A program made the translations under genes and the position numbers. Of a stretch of DNA of 29,144 bases, positions 9,299 through 17,454 are shown in pieces. The notes under the pieces were generated by a model, which did not search any database, was not told the DNA's origin, and saw nothing but the letters and a program-made list of their open reading frames with translations. Source of the stretch: JANQRV01 sp964533785. Lineage in GTDB: Bacteria; Bacteroidota; Bacteroidia; Chitinophagales; Saprospiraceae. The stretch is taken from assembly GCA_964533785.1 (NCBI GenBank), contig CAZHNG010000033.1, forward strand, positions 1 to 29,144. Reading direction: 5' to 3'. Each line of letters begins with the position of its first letter. The stretch's first letter is position 1.

Positions 9299-9964
9299 CT
9301 ATTTACCTCCGACTACTACTACTATTTCTCCTTTAACCTTTGCTTTTTCGGAGTAAAATTCGAATAAGTTTTTCAGGGTATCTTTTCTAATGGTTTCATG
9401 GATTTTTGTCAACTCTCTGCAAACACAAGCGGGACGGTCTCCCCCACAATATTCGATTAACTGTCCTAAACTTTTTACCAGGCGGTGAGGAGATTCATAC
9501 ATAATAAAGGTGTTCTCCAGCTCCGACAATATTTTAAGCCTCGTTTGCCGGCCTTTTTTATGCGGTAGAAAGCCTTCAAAATGAAATTTATCAGCCGGCA
9601 GCCCGGAGGCAACGAGTGCAGGCACGAAAGCCGTAGGGCCAGGCAAACAAGTTAAAGGAATTTGGTTTTGGTGGCAGGCCCTTACCAGCAAAAACCCGGG
9701 ATCGGAAATGGCGGGTGTCCCGGCATCTGAAATTAGGGCGAGATTGGCACCAGCCTTTAACTCTTCAATGATCTTCTCCGTGATTTGATGCTCATTATGG
9801 GCATGGTAGGACCTTAGTGGCTTATCGATCTCAAAGTGATTCAGGAGTTTTTTAGAACTTCTGGTATCCTCGGCAAGAATGCCGTCTACCTCCTGCAGTA
9901 GACGCAGAGCACGCAGTGTAATATCTTCTAAATTGCCAATGGGAGTAGGAATGAGGTATAACAT
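9299..9964 (-). CDS. rsmI: 16S rRNA (cytidine(1402)-2'-O)-methyltransferase RsmI
   Basis: The 221-residue protein opens with the RsmI signature MLYLIPTPIGNLEDITLRAL, followed by LAEDTRSSKKLL. A GAN-LALISDAGTPAISDPGFLLV stretch and LPGPTAFVPALVASGLP follow, the SAM-binding tetrapyrrole-methylase fold. KFHFEGFLPHKKGRQ and FIMYESPHRL are further family motifs. The enzyme methylates the 2'-OH of C1402 in the decoding centre using S-adenosylmethionine. I chose the ATG at 9964 because the signature begins there. A GTG at 9994 would add ten residues and lies inside a perfect hairpin. At 221 residues it lacks the C-terminal extension of the roughly 285-residue proteobacterial enzyme, as is common in Bacteroidota. 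Confidence 0.95.
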   Translation of the reverse strand: MLYLIPTPIGNLEDITLRALRLLQEVDGILAEDTRSSKKLLNHFEIDKPLRSYHAHNEHQITEKIIEELKAGANLALISDAGTPAISDPGFLLVRACHQNQIPLTCLPGPTAFVPALVASGLPADKFHFEGFLPHKKGRQTRLKILSELENTFIMYESPHRLVKSLGQLIEYCGGDRPACVCRELTKIHETIRKDTLKNLFEFYSEKAKVKGEIVVVVGGK

Positions 9965-9992
9965 AGATGATGGATCAAAAAAGCAATACTCC

Positions 9993-10013
9993 ACCTAAAA
10001 TTCTGTTTTAGGT
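9993..10013 (-). promoter_or_regulatory. Perfect 8-bp hairpin in the rsmI leader
   Basis: ACCTAAAA (9993-10000) pairs with TTTTAGGT (10006-10013) around the five-base loop TTCTG, 28 bases upstream of the rsmI ATG. No T run follows it on the minus strand, so it is not a simple terminator. It could slow readthrough from purS or affect rsmI translation, or be incidental. Confidence 0.3.
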
Positions 10014-10037
10014 TAGAATTAGTAGGGCAAAACAATA

Positions 10038-10298
10038 TTAGACTTGTTCTACAGCACTGATCGTATAATTATAGGTTTCCATGATAGTATTGGCCAACAA
10101 TTTTTTGCATGCTGTTTCCACCTTTTCAGTTGCGCTTGCTTCATCATCAGCCTCCAGCGTAATAGTGATGTGTTTACCAATTCTGATATCTTGGATCCCT
10201 TCAATTTCAAGGTGTTTCATATTTTTTGCAACCGTTTTACCCTGTGGGTCCAAGAGTTCTTTGTGTGGCATAATGTCAATGGCAGCCAAAAATTTCAT
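10038..10298 (-). CDS. purS: Phosphoribosylformylglycinamidine synthase subunit PurS
   Basis: The 86-residue protein matches the small PurS subunit. It opens MKFLAAIDIMPHKELLDPQG, and LLDPQGKTVAKNMKHL followed by DIRIGKHITITLEADD is the conserved PurS core. PurS joins PurL and PurQ in the FGAM synthase complex of de novo purine synthesis, where a PurS dimer bridges the glutaminase to the synthase. Its ATG overlaps the pssA stop by four bases (ATGA), so the two genes are very probably translationally coupled. No purL or purQ is present here, so purS is separated from its partners. Confidence 0.9.
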   Translation of the reverse strand: MKFLAAIDIMPHKELLDPQGKTVAKNMKHLEIEGIQDIRIGKHITITLEADDEASATEKVETACKKLLANTIMETYNYTISAVEQV

Positions 10299-10990
10299 GT
10301 TGTGTTTTTTTCTGTAACCAAAGCGTTAATAATTGAAATACCAATGTACAAAAGTATAATAAATAAGGGTGAGGAGAGCCCAAGGAAGAATAAAATTATC
10401 AAAGCCCCCACTAAAAAAATATATCGCCACCGGTTTTCCCTCCAATACAAGGTTCTGAATTTTAGCGTAAGCAACGAAAGAGGAGCAACCAGAAGCCCAC
10501 AACTTAACACGACGATGCCATACAAAACATAAATGTTTGCTAACCAGGCTGATTCCATGAGCACCCCATTAATCCAAACCCCTAAAATCAAGAACCCATT
10601 GGCTGGAGAAGGCAAACCACGGAAGGTTTGCAAACCATGGTCTTTACTATTGAAATTAGCCAGCCTGATTGCAGTGAATACTGTAATTAAAAAAGCTGTC
10701 AATGAACCAACCTGTTGTGGCGAGTCTAACGTCTCATTAGTTAACAATCCATACATCATTATACCTGGAACCAATCCAAAACTGATTAAATCGGCCAGTG
10801 CATCTAATTCCTTGCCCATTTCAGACGGGGCGTTAAACAGTCGAGCGGTCATTCCATCGAAAAAATCTGCTAAAAGTGCTGTAATAAATAGTGGAATGAC
10901 CCAATCATGCCACCCTTCAAACAATGCAACGGTCATGATACAACCGGCAAAGAGATTAATGAGCGTGATCAGGTTGGGTAAATGTCGCAT
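10295..10990 (-). CDS. pssA: CDP-diacylglycerol--serine O-phosphatidyltransferase
   Basis: A 231-residue integral membrane protein with the CDP-alcohol phosphatidyltransferase motif DG-x2-AR-x8-G-x3-D-x3-D, seen here as DGMTAR, then G-KEL-D-ALA-D (about residues 44-68). The catalytic and metal-binding aspartates are all present. The N-terminus HLPNLITLINLFAGC is the usual PssA opening. Several hydrophobic segments follow, including a long C-terminal pair (FLVGALIILFFLGL and LFIILLYIGISIINAL). It condenses CDP-diacylglycerol with L-serine to phosphatidylserine, the precursor of phosphatidylethanolamine. It is the first gene of the minus-strand run and overlaps purS by four bases. The related phosphatidylglycerophosphate synthases share the motif, but the serine-type opening favours PssA. 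Confidence 0.9.
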   Translation of the reverse strand: MRHLPNLITLINLFAGCIMTVALFEGWHDWVIPLFITALLADFFDGMTARLFNAPSEMGKELDALADLISFGLVPGIMMYGLLTNETLDSPQQVGSLTAFLITVFTAIRLANFNSKDHGLQTFRGLPSPANGFLILGVWINGVLMESAWLANIYVLYGIVVLSCGLLVAPLSLLTLKFRTLYWRENRWRYIFLVGALIILFFLGLSSPLFIILLYIGISIINALVTEKNTT

Positions 10991-11170
10991 ACTGTTAAAA
11001 AATTATAAAATTCGTAAACAGTTGCACCTTTAAATGAAAAATGGCACTGTTTTGTCGTTTGTTGTATTAAGATAAAAGAAACCCTTCAAAGCAAAACTGA
11101 ATCCACAACGTTTTTTTATTAAATACTCTGGAGAAATAACGACTATCTATCACTCTTTTGTTTAAACACT

Positions 11171-13930
11171 ATGAGAACGATGATGAAAAACTTGATCTTG
11201 CTTACACTATTTTTGTTGGGTTTTACAACTTCTGTTTACGCACAACCAGCGAACGACGAATGTACCGGCGCACTTGTTATTCCTGAGCTTTCTAATTGGT
11301 GCTCCGATACAAGGGCCTATTCCAACCAAGGAGCTACACCTACAAATTTTACCGACACGAACTGTTTTTCCGGAAACCACCAAGACGTTTGGTTCACTTT
11401 CATTGCCGGAGCCACAGAGGTAACGATCAATATCTTTGGTAATACGCGTACTGCTCCCGGTGGTTCTTTACGCAATCCGGAAGTGGAGTTATTGCGGGGG
11501 GATTGCGACGGTACATTTAATATTATTCGCTGTGAAGCAGATGAAGACGGTAATAATGCGGTTCAACTCAGAAGAGGTGCGTTAGTAGTAGGTGAGACTT
11601 ATTATATCCGTGTACAAGGAGCGAATGGTAATACTGGTGATTTTCAGTTGTGCATCAATAATTATAATCCGCCCGCCGAGGCTGGTTCAGATGAACAGAC
11701 AGCCGGCGTTCTTTGTGATAAATCCTCCTTTACTTTTGAAAAGCTTTCCGGGGGAGGTATTGACCCGGATGAGGCAGACAATACTTGTCTTGACCAGGAT
11801 AAATTTGGAAGAGATCTCGGCAATTCAGAGTCTAGTAGTACCTGGTTTACCTGGACTGCTGAAACCAGTGGGCCGCTTACTTTCGTTCTAACCCCAATAC
11901 AAGAAACGGATGATATAGATTTTGCTTTATACGAGCTTCCGAATGGCATCAATGATTTTACAGGGAAAATATTATTGCGTTGTATGGCCACCGCTTGCCC
12001 CGGACCTACTGGATTAGATATGATGTCTACTGATCTTTCAGAGGACATCAATTGTGATGGTGGTGAAGACGGCTTTTTGCAATTTCTTGATATGGAGGCC
12101 GGCAAAAGTTATGCTTTATTGATCAATAACTTCTCTGATTCAGGCAATGGCATTACCATCGAATTTGGGCAGGAACCTGGTTCAGGAACTTTTTTAGGCC
12201 CTACAGCAGATTTTATTTCCGATGAACCTGATAATCAAGTATGCGTTGGCGAAGATATTGGTTTTGAAGATCGCTCCTCCTTCCCTAATGGCAACATTAG
12301 GGAGTGGGCCTGGAGCTTTGGGGTAGATGCCACTCCTTCAGTTGGTTTCGGACCAGGTCCCCACTCAGTTGTTTATAGTTCTTCTGGAATAAAATCAGTA
12401 GTTTTAAGTATTGAGACAGATCTGGGGTGTATCCTTACCAAGATCTCAAATTTCACCGTTTTAAATGAAGCAGAAGTCGAGCAATTGCTTGTAGCTCCGG
12501 ATTGCGGTGGTGGTTCTAATGGCAGTGTAGAACTCAACGTAACAGGAGGAGCGACTCCGTACGAATTCAGTTGGAACGGCAGCCCTTTTACACAGGGTGA
12601 TAACGCACGTCTTAGTGTTTCCGAAGGTGATTTTTTCATTAGTGTTCGTGATGGCGAAGGATGTGTGCAATCAGATACCATTCTGCTGAGAGAGCCGGGT
12701 CCTGCGCTTAATGCCAATATCGAACCGGTTGTTCCTCCTTCTTGTACTGGCTTTGATGACGGACAAATCATAATCTCTGCTTCCGAGGGAACGCCCCCCT
12801 ATCAATATGACTTTGGCGGAGGTCTGGTATCTGATAGTATTTTCAGCAATGTTTCTGCCGGGAGTTACCCCATCTACGTAAGAGATGCCGAAGGCTGTGA
12901 TAGTGATTTTTTGATCGCAGTAGAAGACCCACCTGTTTTACAACTTGACATTGATCCGATGGATATTTCGTGTAATGGCCTGGAAGATGGCAGCGCTTTG
13001 GCATTTGCAAGCGGCGGGCATGGCGAATATACTTATCAATGGAGTACGGGGGCAGTAGGGAAGTCCGTTCAAGGATTATTATCTGGCAATTACAGTGTTA
13101 CCGTGTCGGACAAATTTGGTTGCGCAGTCGAATTTCCCTTCAGCATTGCCGAACCTGCTCCGATTCTCATTAATGCTGTGGATGCTGAAGATGCTATTTG
13201 TTTTGGTAGCCCCGACGGTACGATCGAAGTCAGTGCGGCAGGAGGAGTACCTCCTTACCAATATTCAGTTAACGGAGGAGAATTTCAGGATGATCCCACC
13301 TTTAATAACTTATTTGCTGGGAATTATAGAGTCACTGTTCGCGATGCTGAGAATTGCACGACTATTTTTGAAAATATAATCATTAATGAACCGCCCGCAC
13401 TGACCGTTGATGCAGGTGAAGACCAAACCGTCAATTTAGGAGAAACCACCACATTAAGTGCCAGTTCCCCTTTTGATCCGGTCAATTATTTTTGGATGGG
13501 TCCTGACACTATAGCCCGACCAGAAGGCCCCGTTATTGAAGTACTTCCCCGCCGTACCGGAAATTATGTTGTTTCCATTACCGACCAAACGGGTTGTACA
13601 GCGTTGGATAGCCTGCGCATATCGGTTTTGATTAATCGCAGGGTTTATATTCCGACTGCCTTTTCTCCCAATGGAGACGCCTCCAATCAGACTTTTACGA
13701 TTTATGGAGGCCCTGCTGTAACTCAGATCAGGTCTTTGCAGATATACAGCAGGTGGGGCGAATTGATCTACGAAGCGCAAAACTTTACTCCTGGTAATGA
13801 GGCTGTTGGTTGGGACGGTACGTTTAATGGAGAACCACTCAATACCGGAGTTTATGCCTTTTCAACCCAGGTAGAATTCCTGGATGGCGTAGTAGAAACC
13901 TACGGTGGAAGCTTAACACTTTTGAGGTAG
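11171..13930 (+). CDS. Large secreted protein with SprB repeats and gliding-motility (CHU_C, type B) T9SS sorting domain
   Basis: A 919-residue exported protein. Residues 1-24 are a signal peptide ending VYA. Two beta-sandwich regions follow, roughly 27-165 and 175-340. Each contains a WFT[FW] strand, and the first also has YYIRVQG, resembling pre-peptidase C-terminal-type modules. A PKD-like stretch with EWAWSFG lies around 346-435. Four SprB-type repeats begin near 444, 524, 600 and 676, each with a C-x-G-x-x-[DN]-G start and an [SG]-x-Y-x-[IV]-x-V-x-D-x-x-x-C end. The C-terminal ~98 residues (RVYIPTAFSPNGD, then YSRWGELIYEA, GWDGTFNG and GVYAF) are the CHU_C/TIGR04131 domain that directs export by the T9SS and attachment to the surface. 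The role is probably adhesive or structural. There is no catalytic signature. Confidence 0.9.
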   Translation: MRTMMKNLILLTLFLLGFTTSVYAQPANDECTGALVIPELSNWCSDTRAYSNQGATPTNFTDTNCFSGNHQDVWFTFIAGATEVTINIFGNTRTAPGGSLRNPEVELLRGDCDGTFNIIRCEADEDGNNAVQLRRGALVVGETYYIRVQGANGNTGDFQLCINNYNPPAEAGSDEQTAGVLCDKSSFTFEKLSGGGIDPDEADNTCLDQDKFGRDLGNSESSSTWFTWTAETSGPLTFVLTPIQETDDIDFALYELPNGINDFTGKILLRCMATACPGPTGLDMMSTDLSEDINCDGGEDGFLQFLDMEAGKSYALLINNFSDSGNGITIEFGQEPGSGTFLGPTADFISDEPDNQVCVGEDIGFEDRSSFPNGNIREWAWSFGVDATPSVGFGPGPHSVVYSSSGIKSVVLSIETDLGCILTKISNFTVLNEAEVEQLLVAPDCGGGSNGSVELNVTGGATPYEFSWNGSPFTQGDNARLSVSEGDFFISVRDGEGCVQSDTILLREPGPALNANIEPVVPPSCTGFDDGQIIISASEGTPPYQYDFGGGLVSDSIFSNVSAGSYPIYVRDAEGCDSDFLIAVEDPPVLQLDIDPMDISCNGLEDGSALAFASGGHGEYTYQWSTGAVGKSVQGLLSGNYSVTVSDKFGCAVEFPFSIAEPAPILINAVDAEDAICFGSPDGTIEVSAAGGVPPYQYSVNGGEFQDDPTFNNLFAGNYRVTVRDAENCTTIFENIIINEPPALTVDAGEDQTVNLGETTTLSASSPFDPVNYFWMGPDTIARPEGPVIEVLPRRTGNYVVSITDQTGCTALDSLRISVLINRRVYIPTAFSPNGDASNQTFTIYGGPAVTQIRSLQIYSRWGELIYEAQNFTPGNEAVGWDGTFNGEPLNTGVYAFSTQVEFLDGVVETYGGSLTLLR

Positions 13931-14033
13931 TACCATAATGATCAATTCCCTGAAGCATAGCATAAATCAAAGAAGTTTACGGGACGATCAGAAAAAACTA
14001 GCACAAATTGGAAATTTGTAATTATTTTGTAAG

Positions 14034-14579
14034 ATGGAAAAAAGGTTGCTTTGCGTGATTTTGGGGCTAGGTTTATTTTTGACCACCCAGTGTAAAAAGG
14101 AAGAAAAGTTTTCTTTGCCGGCAAACTTTGATGTATCAGTAGAAAGAGCAGAAGACATAGAAATCCTTTACAGCGATTCTGCTAAACTAAAAATCAGGAT
14201 TACGGGACCGGTTATGTTATATCACCAAGGAAATAAAGGCCCTGCCCAAGAATTTATCGATGGCGTATTAGTAGATTTTTTTGATACACAAGAACAAGTG
14301 ACCAGCCAGCTTTCTGCAAAATATGGCATCCGGTACGAGCGCCAGGGCAAAGTGGTGGTAAGGGATAGTGTAGTGTGGAAAAGTAAAAAAGGTGAATCGA
14401 TAGAAAGTGAAGAATTGATCTGGGACGAGCGTACGAAAAAGATTTTTACGAAGAAATTTGCCAGAATATCACGACCTGATGAAATTATTTACGGCTATGG
14501 TTTTGAGGCTGACCAGAATTTTACCAACGCCAAAATTAATGCGGTAACTGGCCGGGTCAAAGTAGAAAAATTACAATAG
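14034..14579 (+). CDS. lptC: LptC-like lipoprotein, LPS-export periplasmic/anchoring protein
   Basis: A 181-residue protein with a lipoprotein signal: MEKRLLCVILGLGLFL then TTQC, the lipidated Cys being residue 20. The mature part matches the Bacteroidota LptC type. IEILYSDSAKLKIRITGPVM is followed by EFIDGVLVDFFD, AKYGIRYERQGKVVVRDSVV, and a final IIYGYGFEADQNFTNAKI. These are the repeating strands of the beta-jellyroll that passes lipopolysaccharide from the LptB2FG transporter to LptA. In Proteobacteria LptC is held by a membrane helix, and a lipid-anchored form is usual in this phylum. It lies nine bases before the CNNM/CBS gene, so the two are likely co-transcribed. Role assignment is by family pattern and is fairly secure. 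Confidence 0.85.
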   Translation: MEKRLLCVILGLGLFLTTQCKKEEKFSLPANFDVSVERAEDIEILYSDSAKLKIRITGPVMLYHQGNKGPAQEFIDGVLVDFFDTQEQVTSQLSAKYGIRYERQGKVVVRDSVVWKSKKGESIESEELIWDERTKKIFTKKFARISRPDEIIYGYGFEADQNFTNAKINAVTGRVKVEKLQ

Positions 14580-14587
14580 TAGCGTGT

Positions 14588-15838
14588 ATGTTTGCTTCAT
14601 TTGGACTTATTCTGTTATTCCTTTTACTCTCTGCATTGTTTTCAGGGTCAGAGATCGCTTTTGTTTCTGCTAATAAACTCAGGGTAGAATTATTAAAAAA
14701 CAAAAAACTCAGCCAAGGAAAAATTGTAACTAGTTTTTTTGAAAAGCCGGCCAGTTTTTTGGGGGCTATGCTCATCGGCAATAACATTGCGCTAGTTGTT
14801 TTCACTTCTTTGATGACAACCTTATTGACGGAGACTTTTTTTCCTGAGCAATCAGACCATTTATTGGTATTACTTTTTAATACGGTTCTGATCACTATTA
14901 TTGTTTTAATTTTTGGTGAGTTTTTCCCGAAAACCCTTTTCCGCTTATACGCTAGTGATGTGCTGTACACACTGGCCTATCCTTTACAGTTTTTAAAGAT
15001 CCTCCTCATTATTCCCACCTGGGTAATGATTGGACTATCAAATTCTTTTTTGCGTTTCTTTTTTCGGGCTTCCGTACAAGAAACTTCTACCGCTTTTACC
15101 AGATTAGACCTGGAAAATCTGGTAAATACCTCCCGCACCAATAGTGAAGAAGAAGAGATCGACAAAGAACTGTTTGGCAAAGCTTTGAACTTAAAAGATT
15201 TGCGGGTAAAAAATTGTATGGTTCCCCGGACCGAGATTGTCCACGTTGATGTAGATGCTCCGGTCGAAGAATTGGTTAAAACTATCGAAGAGACGAAACT
15301 TTCCAGGATTTTAGTGACAGAAGGTGACATCGATGAAGTACTGGGTTATGTACATCACCAACAGTTGTTAAAAAAACCGGATACCATCAGGGATATTATT
15401 CTCGACATTCTGTTTATTCCGGAGGTAGCCAGATTTCCCGATGTTTTGAACCGTTTTATTAAAGAACAGCTGAATATTGCCTGTGTCGTGGATGAATTTG
15501 GTGGGATCGCGGGCATCATTACCCTGGAAGATTTACTAGAGGAGATCTTTGGAGAAATCGAAGACGAATACGATCAGGAAGAATATGTGGAAAATGTGAT
15601 TTCAGACACTGAGTTTGTTTTTTCAGGGCGGTTAGAAATAGACTATCTTAATGGTAAATACGAAGTATTAAATTTTCCTACGGGAGACTACCATACTTTA
15701 TCCGGGTATTTGGTAATGACCCTGGAAAATATTCCCGAAAAGGGGACGGAAATTGAACTTGATGGTTATCAGTTTATCCTTGAGATGGTAAGCGATACAA
15801 AAATTGAGTTGGTCAGGGTTAAAATAAAAGAAGAATAG
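14588..15838 (+). CDS. CNNM/CBS/CorC_HlyC-domain membrane protein (hemolysin-family, probable ion transporter)
   Basis: The 416 residues have the classic order of the family. Residues 1-170 form a CNNM (DUF21) transmembrane domain (SALFSGSEIAFVSANKLRVE; LIGNNIALVVFTSLM; LIFGEFFPKTLFRLYA). Residues 190-320 form a CBS pair, with KNCMVPRTEIVHVDVDA and later CVVDEFGGIAGIITLEDLLE then EIFGEIEDEYD. The last ~80 residues are a CorC_HlyC transporter-associated domain (GDYHTLSGYLVMTLENIPEK). Relatives are called hemolysin or TlyC, but better-studied members act in Mg2+/Co2+ transport. GldE of gliding bacteria has the same architecture, but nothing here (no gldD) supports that name. Its stop is five bases from the stop of the convergent mini-cargo gene. 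Confidence 0.9.
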   Translation: MFASFGLILLFLLLSALFSGSEIAFVSANKLRVELLKNKKLSQGKIVTSFFEKPASFLGAMLIGNNIALVVFTSLMTTLLTETFFPEQSDHLLVLLFNTVLITIIVLIFGEFFPKTLFRLYASDVLYTLAYPLQFLKILLIIPTWVMIGLSNSFLRFFFRASVQETSTAFTRLDLENLVNTSRTNSEEEEIDKELFGKALNLKDLRVKNCMVPRTEIVHVDVDAPVEELVKTIEETKLSRILVTEGDIDEVLGYVHHQQLLKKPDTIRDIILDILFIPEVARFPDVLNRFIKEQLNIACVVDEFGGIAGIITLEDLLEEIFGEIEDEYDQEEYVENVISDTEFVFSGRLEIDYLNGKYEVLNFPTGDYHTLSGYLVMTLENIPEKGTEIELDGYQFILEMVSDTKIELVRVKIKEE

Positions 15839-15843
15839 ATTCT

Positions 15844-16203
15844 CTACTCTTTACTGATCCTTTTGGTGGTCAAGATCTTCTTCCGGTTATCGAGGAGTTG
15901 AACGAGGTACATGCCTTTTCTTAGGTCTCCGACATAATATCTCTCTCCTGGTTCATAGGTGAAGAATTTGAGTTTTTTACCTATCAGATTATAAACTACG
16001 ATTTGATTAACGACTTCATTTTCACTCACCTGAATGTAATCGAAAACAGGGTTGGGAAAAACTTTCAAAAGATCGTTGCTATTATGCCCTGGCATGGATA
16101 CAAGCCGGGTAAGTTCTGGCACATCGGCCATCGCTAATTGTTGAGCGGACAGCAGATTGAATGAGAAGAATAAGAATATAATGCAGGGTAAAGCTCTATT
16201 CAT
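15844..16203 (-). CDS. Very small secreted protein with type A T9SS sorting domain
   Basis: The 119-residue protein starts at the ATG at 16203. An ATG at 16212 would add three residues (MFY). Residues 1-21 are a signal peptide (MNRALPCIIFLFFSFNLLSA). A linker of about 30 residues (LAMADVPELTRLVSMPGHNS) leads to a type A sorting domain beginning KVFPNPVFDYIQV. That domain continues IVVYNLIGKKL and ends GMYLVQLLDNRKKILTTKRI. The domain is the whole of the folded protein. If signal peptidase and the T9SS sortase both act, only a peptide of roughly 25-30 residues would remain. It could therefore be a small exported peptide, a decoy or chaperone-like CTD, or a decaying cargo gene. It converges on the CNNM gene with five bases between stops. 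An unusual nested stem-loop lies just upstream. Confidence 0.85.
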   Translation of the reverse strand: MNRALPCIIFLFFSFNLLSAQQLAMADVPELTRLVSMPGHNSNDLLKVFPNPVFDYIQVSENEVVNQIVVYNLIGKKLKFFTYEPGERYYVGDLRKGMYLVQLLDNRKKILTTKRISKE

Positions 16204-16224
16204 ATAAAACATTTACTTATGTGT

Positions 16225-16292
16225 GGTATTAATAAATCGCCTCTAATGCGCAAAATACCAAAGTATTTTTAGAGTTATTGTGCATTAATACC
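16225..16292 (-). promoter_or_regulatory. Nested stem-loop upstream of the mini-cargo gene
   Basis: An outer nine-base stem GGTATTAAT/ATTAATACC (16225-16233 with 16284-16292) encloses CTCTAA/TTAGAG (16241-16246 with 16269-16274). That in turn encloses AAATAC/GTATTT (16253-16258 with 16263-16268) around a CAAA loop. All three stems are perfect. The structure ends 21 bases before the ATG at 16203, so it would lie in the 5' leader of that mRNA. No T run follows, so it is not a terminator. Confidence 0.4.
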
Positions 16293-16295
16293 TAT

Positions 16296-16309
16296 TTAAC
16301 ACATGTTAA
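16296..16309. promoter_or_regulatory. Near-palindrome TTAACA-CA-TGTTAA
   Basis: Perfect six-base inverted arms with a two-base centre lie immediately upstream of the nested stem-loop, in the likely promoter region of the mini-cargo gene. This is a possible operator. Supported only by symmetry and position. Confidence 0.25.
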
Positions 16310-16446
16310 TATTTTAGATATAACCCTTAGAGCTTCACCCTCAACATATTGAAAAGGAAAACGGGAACGTTTTTACAATAGATAACAGTATTTTTAAGAT
16401 TTGCCCGATTCTGCTCGCCCTTTATATAATTTCCACTTTGGTTTCC

Positions 16447-17334
16447 TCACCTATTGACAGAAAGAAAGTGGTTAGCCGCTTCCGTTTGAACAGGCTCCTG
16501 AGAGCGGATATCATACCTCACTTCCAGGTAAGTGAGAGACAAACCTTTTTCCTTCATTTCCTCAAGATGAGATTGGAGCGATGCAGCGGTAAGATTATGT
16601 TTAATCTGTTCTTTTATATTCCCTTTTTCAAAAATACCAACCCAGGTAGGCGTACCGTCGATAGAAAGTGATAAATAATTCTTCATGTGGTAACCACTTT
16701 TATTCCTTCTGAATTGGTCGGTGATGAAAGTCTTCCAGTTTTGGTGAACAACAAAATAAGTGCGTTCGTTGACCGTTCCGTTGCGGAATATTAATATATA
16801 GTGGTTTTTCTGGCCGGGCAGTTCAACAACTTCGATATCCTGGATAAACATATTTTGTTTCCCCATATTCTCAGTGAGTTTAAGCACTCCTGCCCAAGAG
16901 CTTAACTTCCAGATCTGCTGTTTTTTTTCTCCCGGCTTCCATAACCCGATAAAGTTCAGATCTCCATTAGATCCACGGTGTGCTTCAATGTCTACTAAAT
17001 TCATTCCCTCTATCTGCAGAGCTTTATCGGTTTCCAAAAGATTTTCCCATTTTGCTGTTTTTTTCAGGATCGATTCTTTTTGTTCTTTAGCAAAAACTGT
17101 CCAGTAGCTTTGTTGTGGCCCTTGACCTGCCATTTCAATGTTTACCAGGCCGAAACCCTCATTTTTAAACTTTTGATAAGAACTTTGAAGGTCTTCCCAA
17201 TTTGATACTTGTAAAAACTGGTGTTCAGCATCGTGAGCCTGAAAAACTCCAGTAAAAGTGTATTGAGCAATTGCGTGAGAAGAAATAAAAACTCCGCAAA
17301 GGAGCATTATCCCTTTTAATAGATAGCTTCTCAT
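16447..17334 (-). CDS. Secreted protein of five degenerate ~50-residue repeats, similar to bacterial tandem repeat domain 1
   Basis: The 295-residue protein starts at an ATG at 17334 with a signal peptide ending HAIA (residue 23). The rest is five tandem units: 25-75, 76-125, 126-177, 178-229 and 230-281. Each opens with an aromatic-hydrophobic strand plus [VIL]-[FW] (FTGVFQ, YWTVFA, FIGLWK, YILIFR, WVGIFE). Each then has a W or hydrophobic residue mid-unit in a helix, and ends with a G-x-x-[LI]-x-x-[IL]-E strand (GFGLVNIEM, GMNLVDIEA, GLSLTYLEV). This resembles the Bacterial tandem repeat domain 1 pattern seen in secreted proteins and beside polyglycine-hydrolase-type enzymes. No catalytic motif or sorting domain is seen, so export past the periplasm is uncertain. 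It lies 120 bases after the M36 peptidase on the same strand and may be co-transcribed with it. Confidence 0.75.
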   Translation of the reverse strand: MRSYLLKGIMLLCGVFISSHAIAQYTFTGVFQAHDAEHQFLQVSNWEDLQSSYQKFKNEGFGLVNIEMAGQGPQQSYWTVFAKEQKESILKKTAKWENLLETDKALQIEGMNLVDIEAHRGSNGDLNFIGLWKPGEKKQQIWKLSSWAGVLKLTENMGKQNMFIQDIEVVELPGQKNHYILIFRNGTVNERTYFVVHQNWKTFITDQFRRNKSGYHMKNYLSLSIDGTPTWVGIFEKGNIKEQIKHNLTAASLQSHLEEMKEKGLSLTYLEVRYDIRSQEPVQTEAANHFLSVNR

Positions 17335-17454
17335 AAATCGGTATTTGGTTGTAGAATGTTTTATAGATAGCCCTTTTAATACGATTCTGGAAGGCTAAAA
17401 ATTGTGCAATCCTACAATTGAATAATAAAAACCCCGACATCAAAGGGCTATCCA

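Noticed and set aside
10044..11033. Plus-strand frames over purS and pssA
   Set aside because: They are antisense to two clearly recognised genes and show no domain-like pattern.
14588..15838. Naming the CNNM/CBS gene gldE
   Set aside because: The domain order fits, but gldD is absent nearby and many Bacteroidota have several such paralogs.
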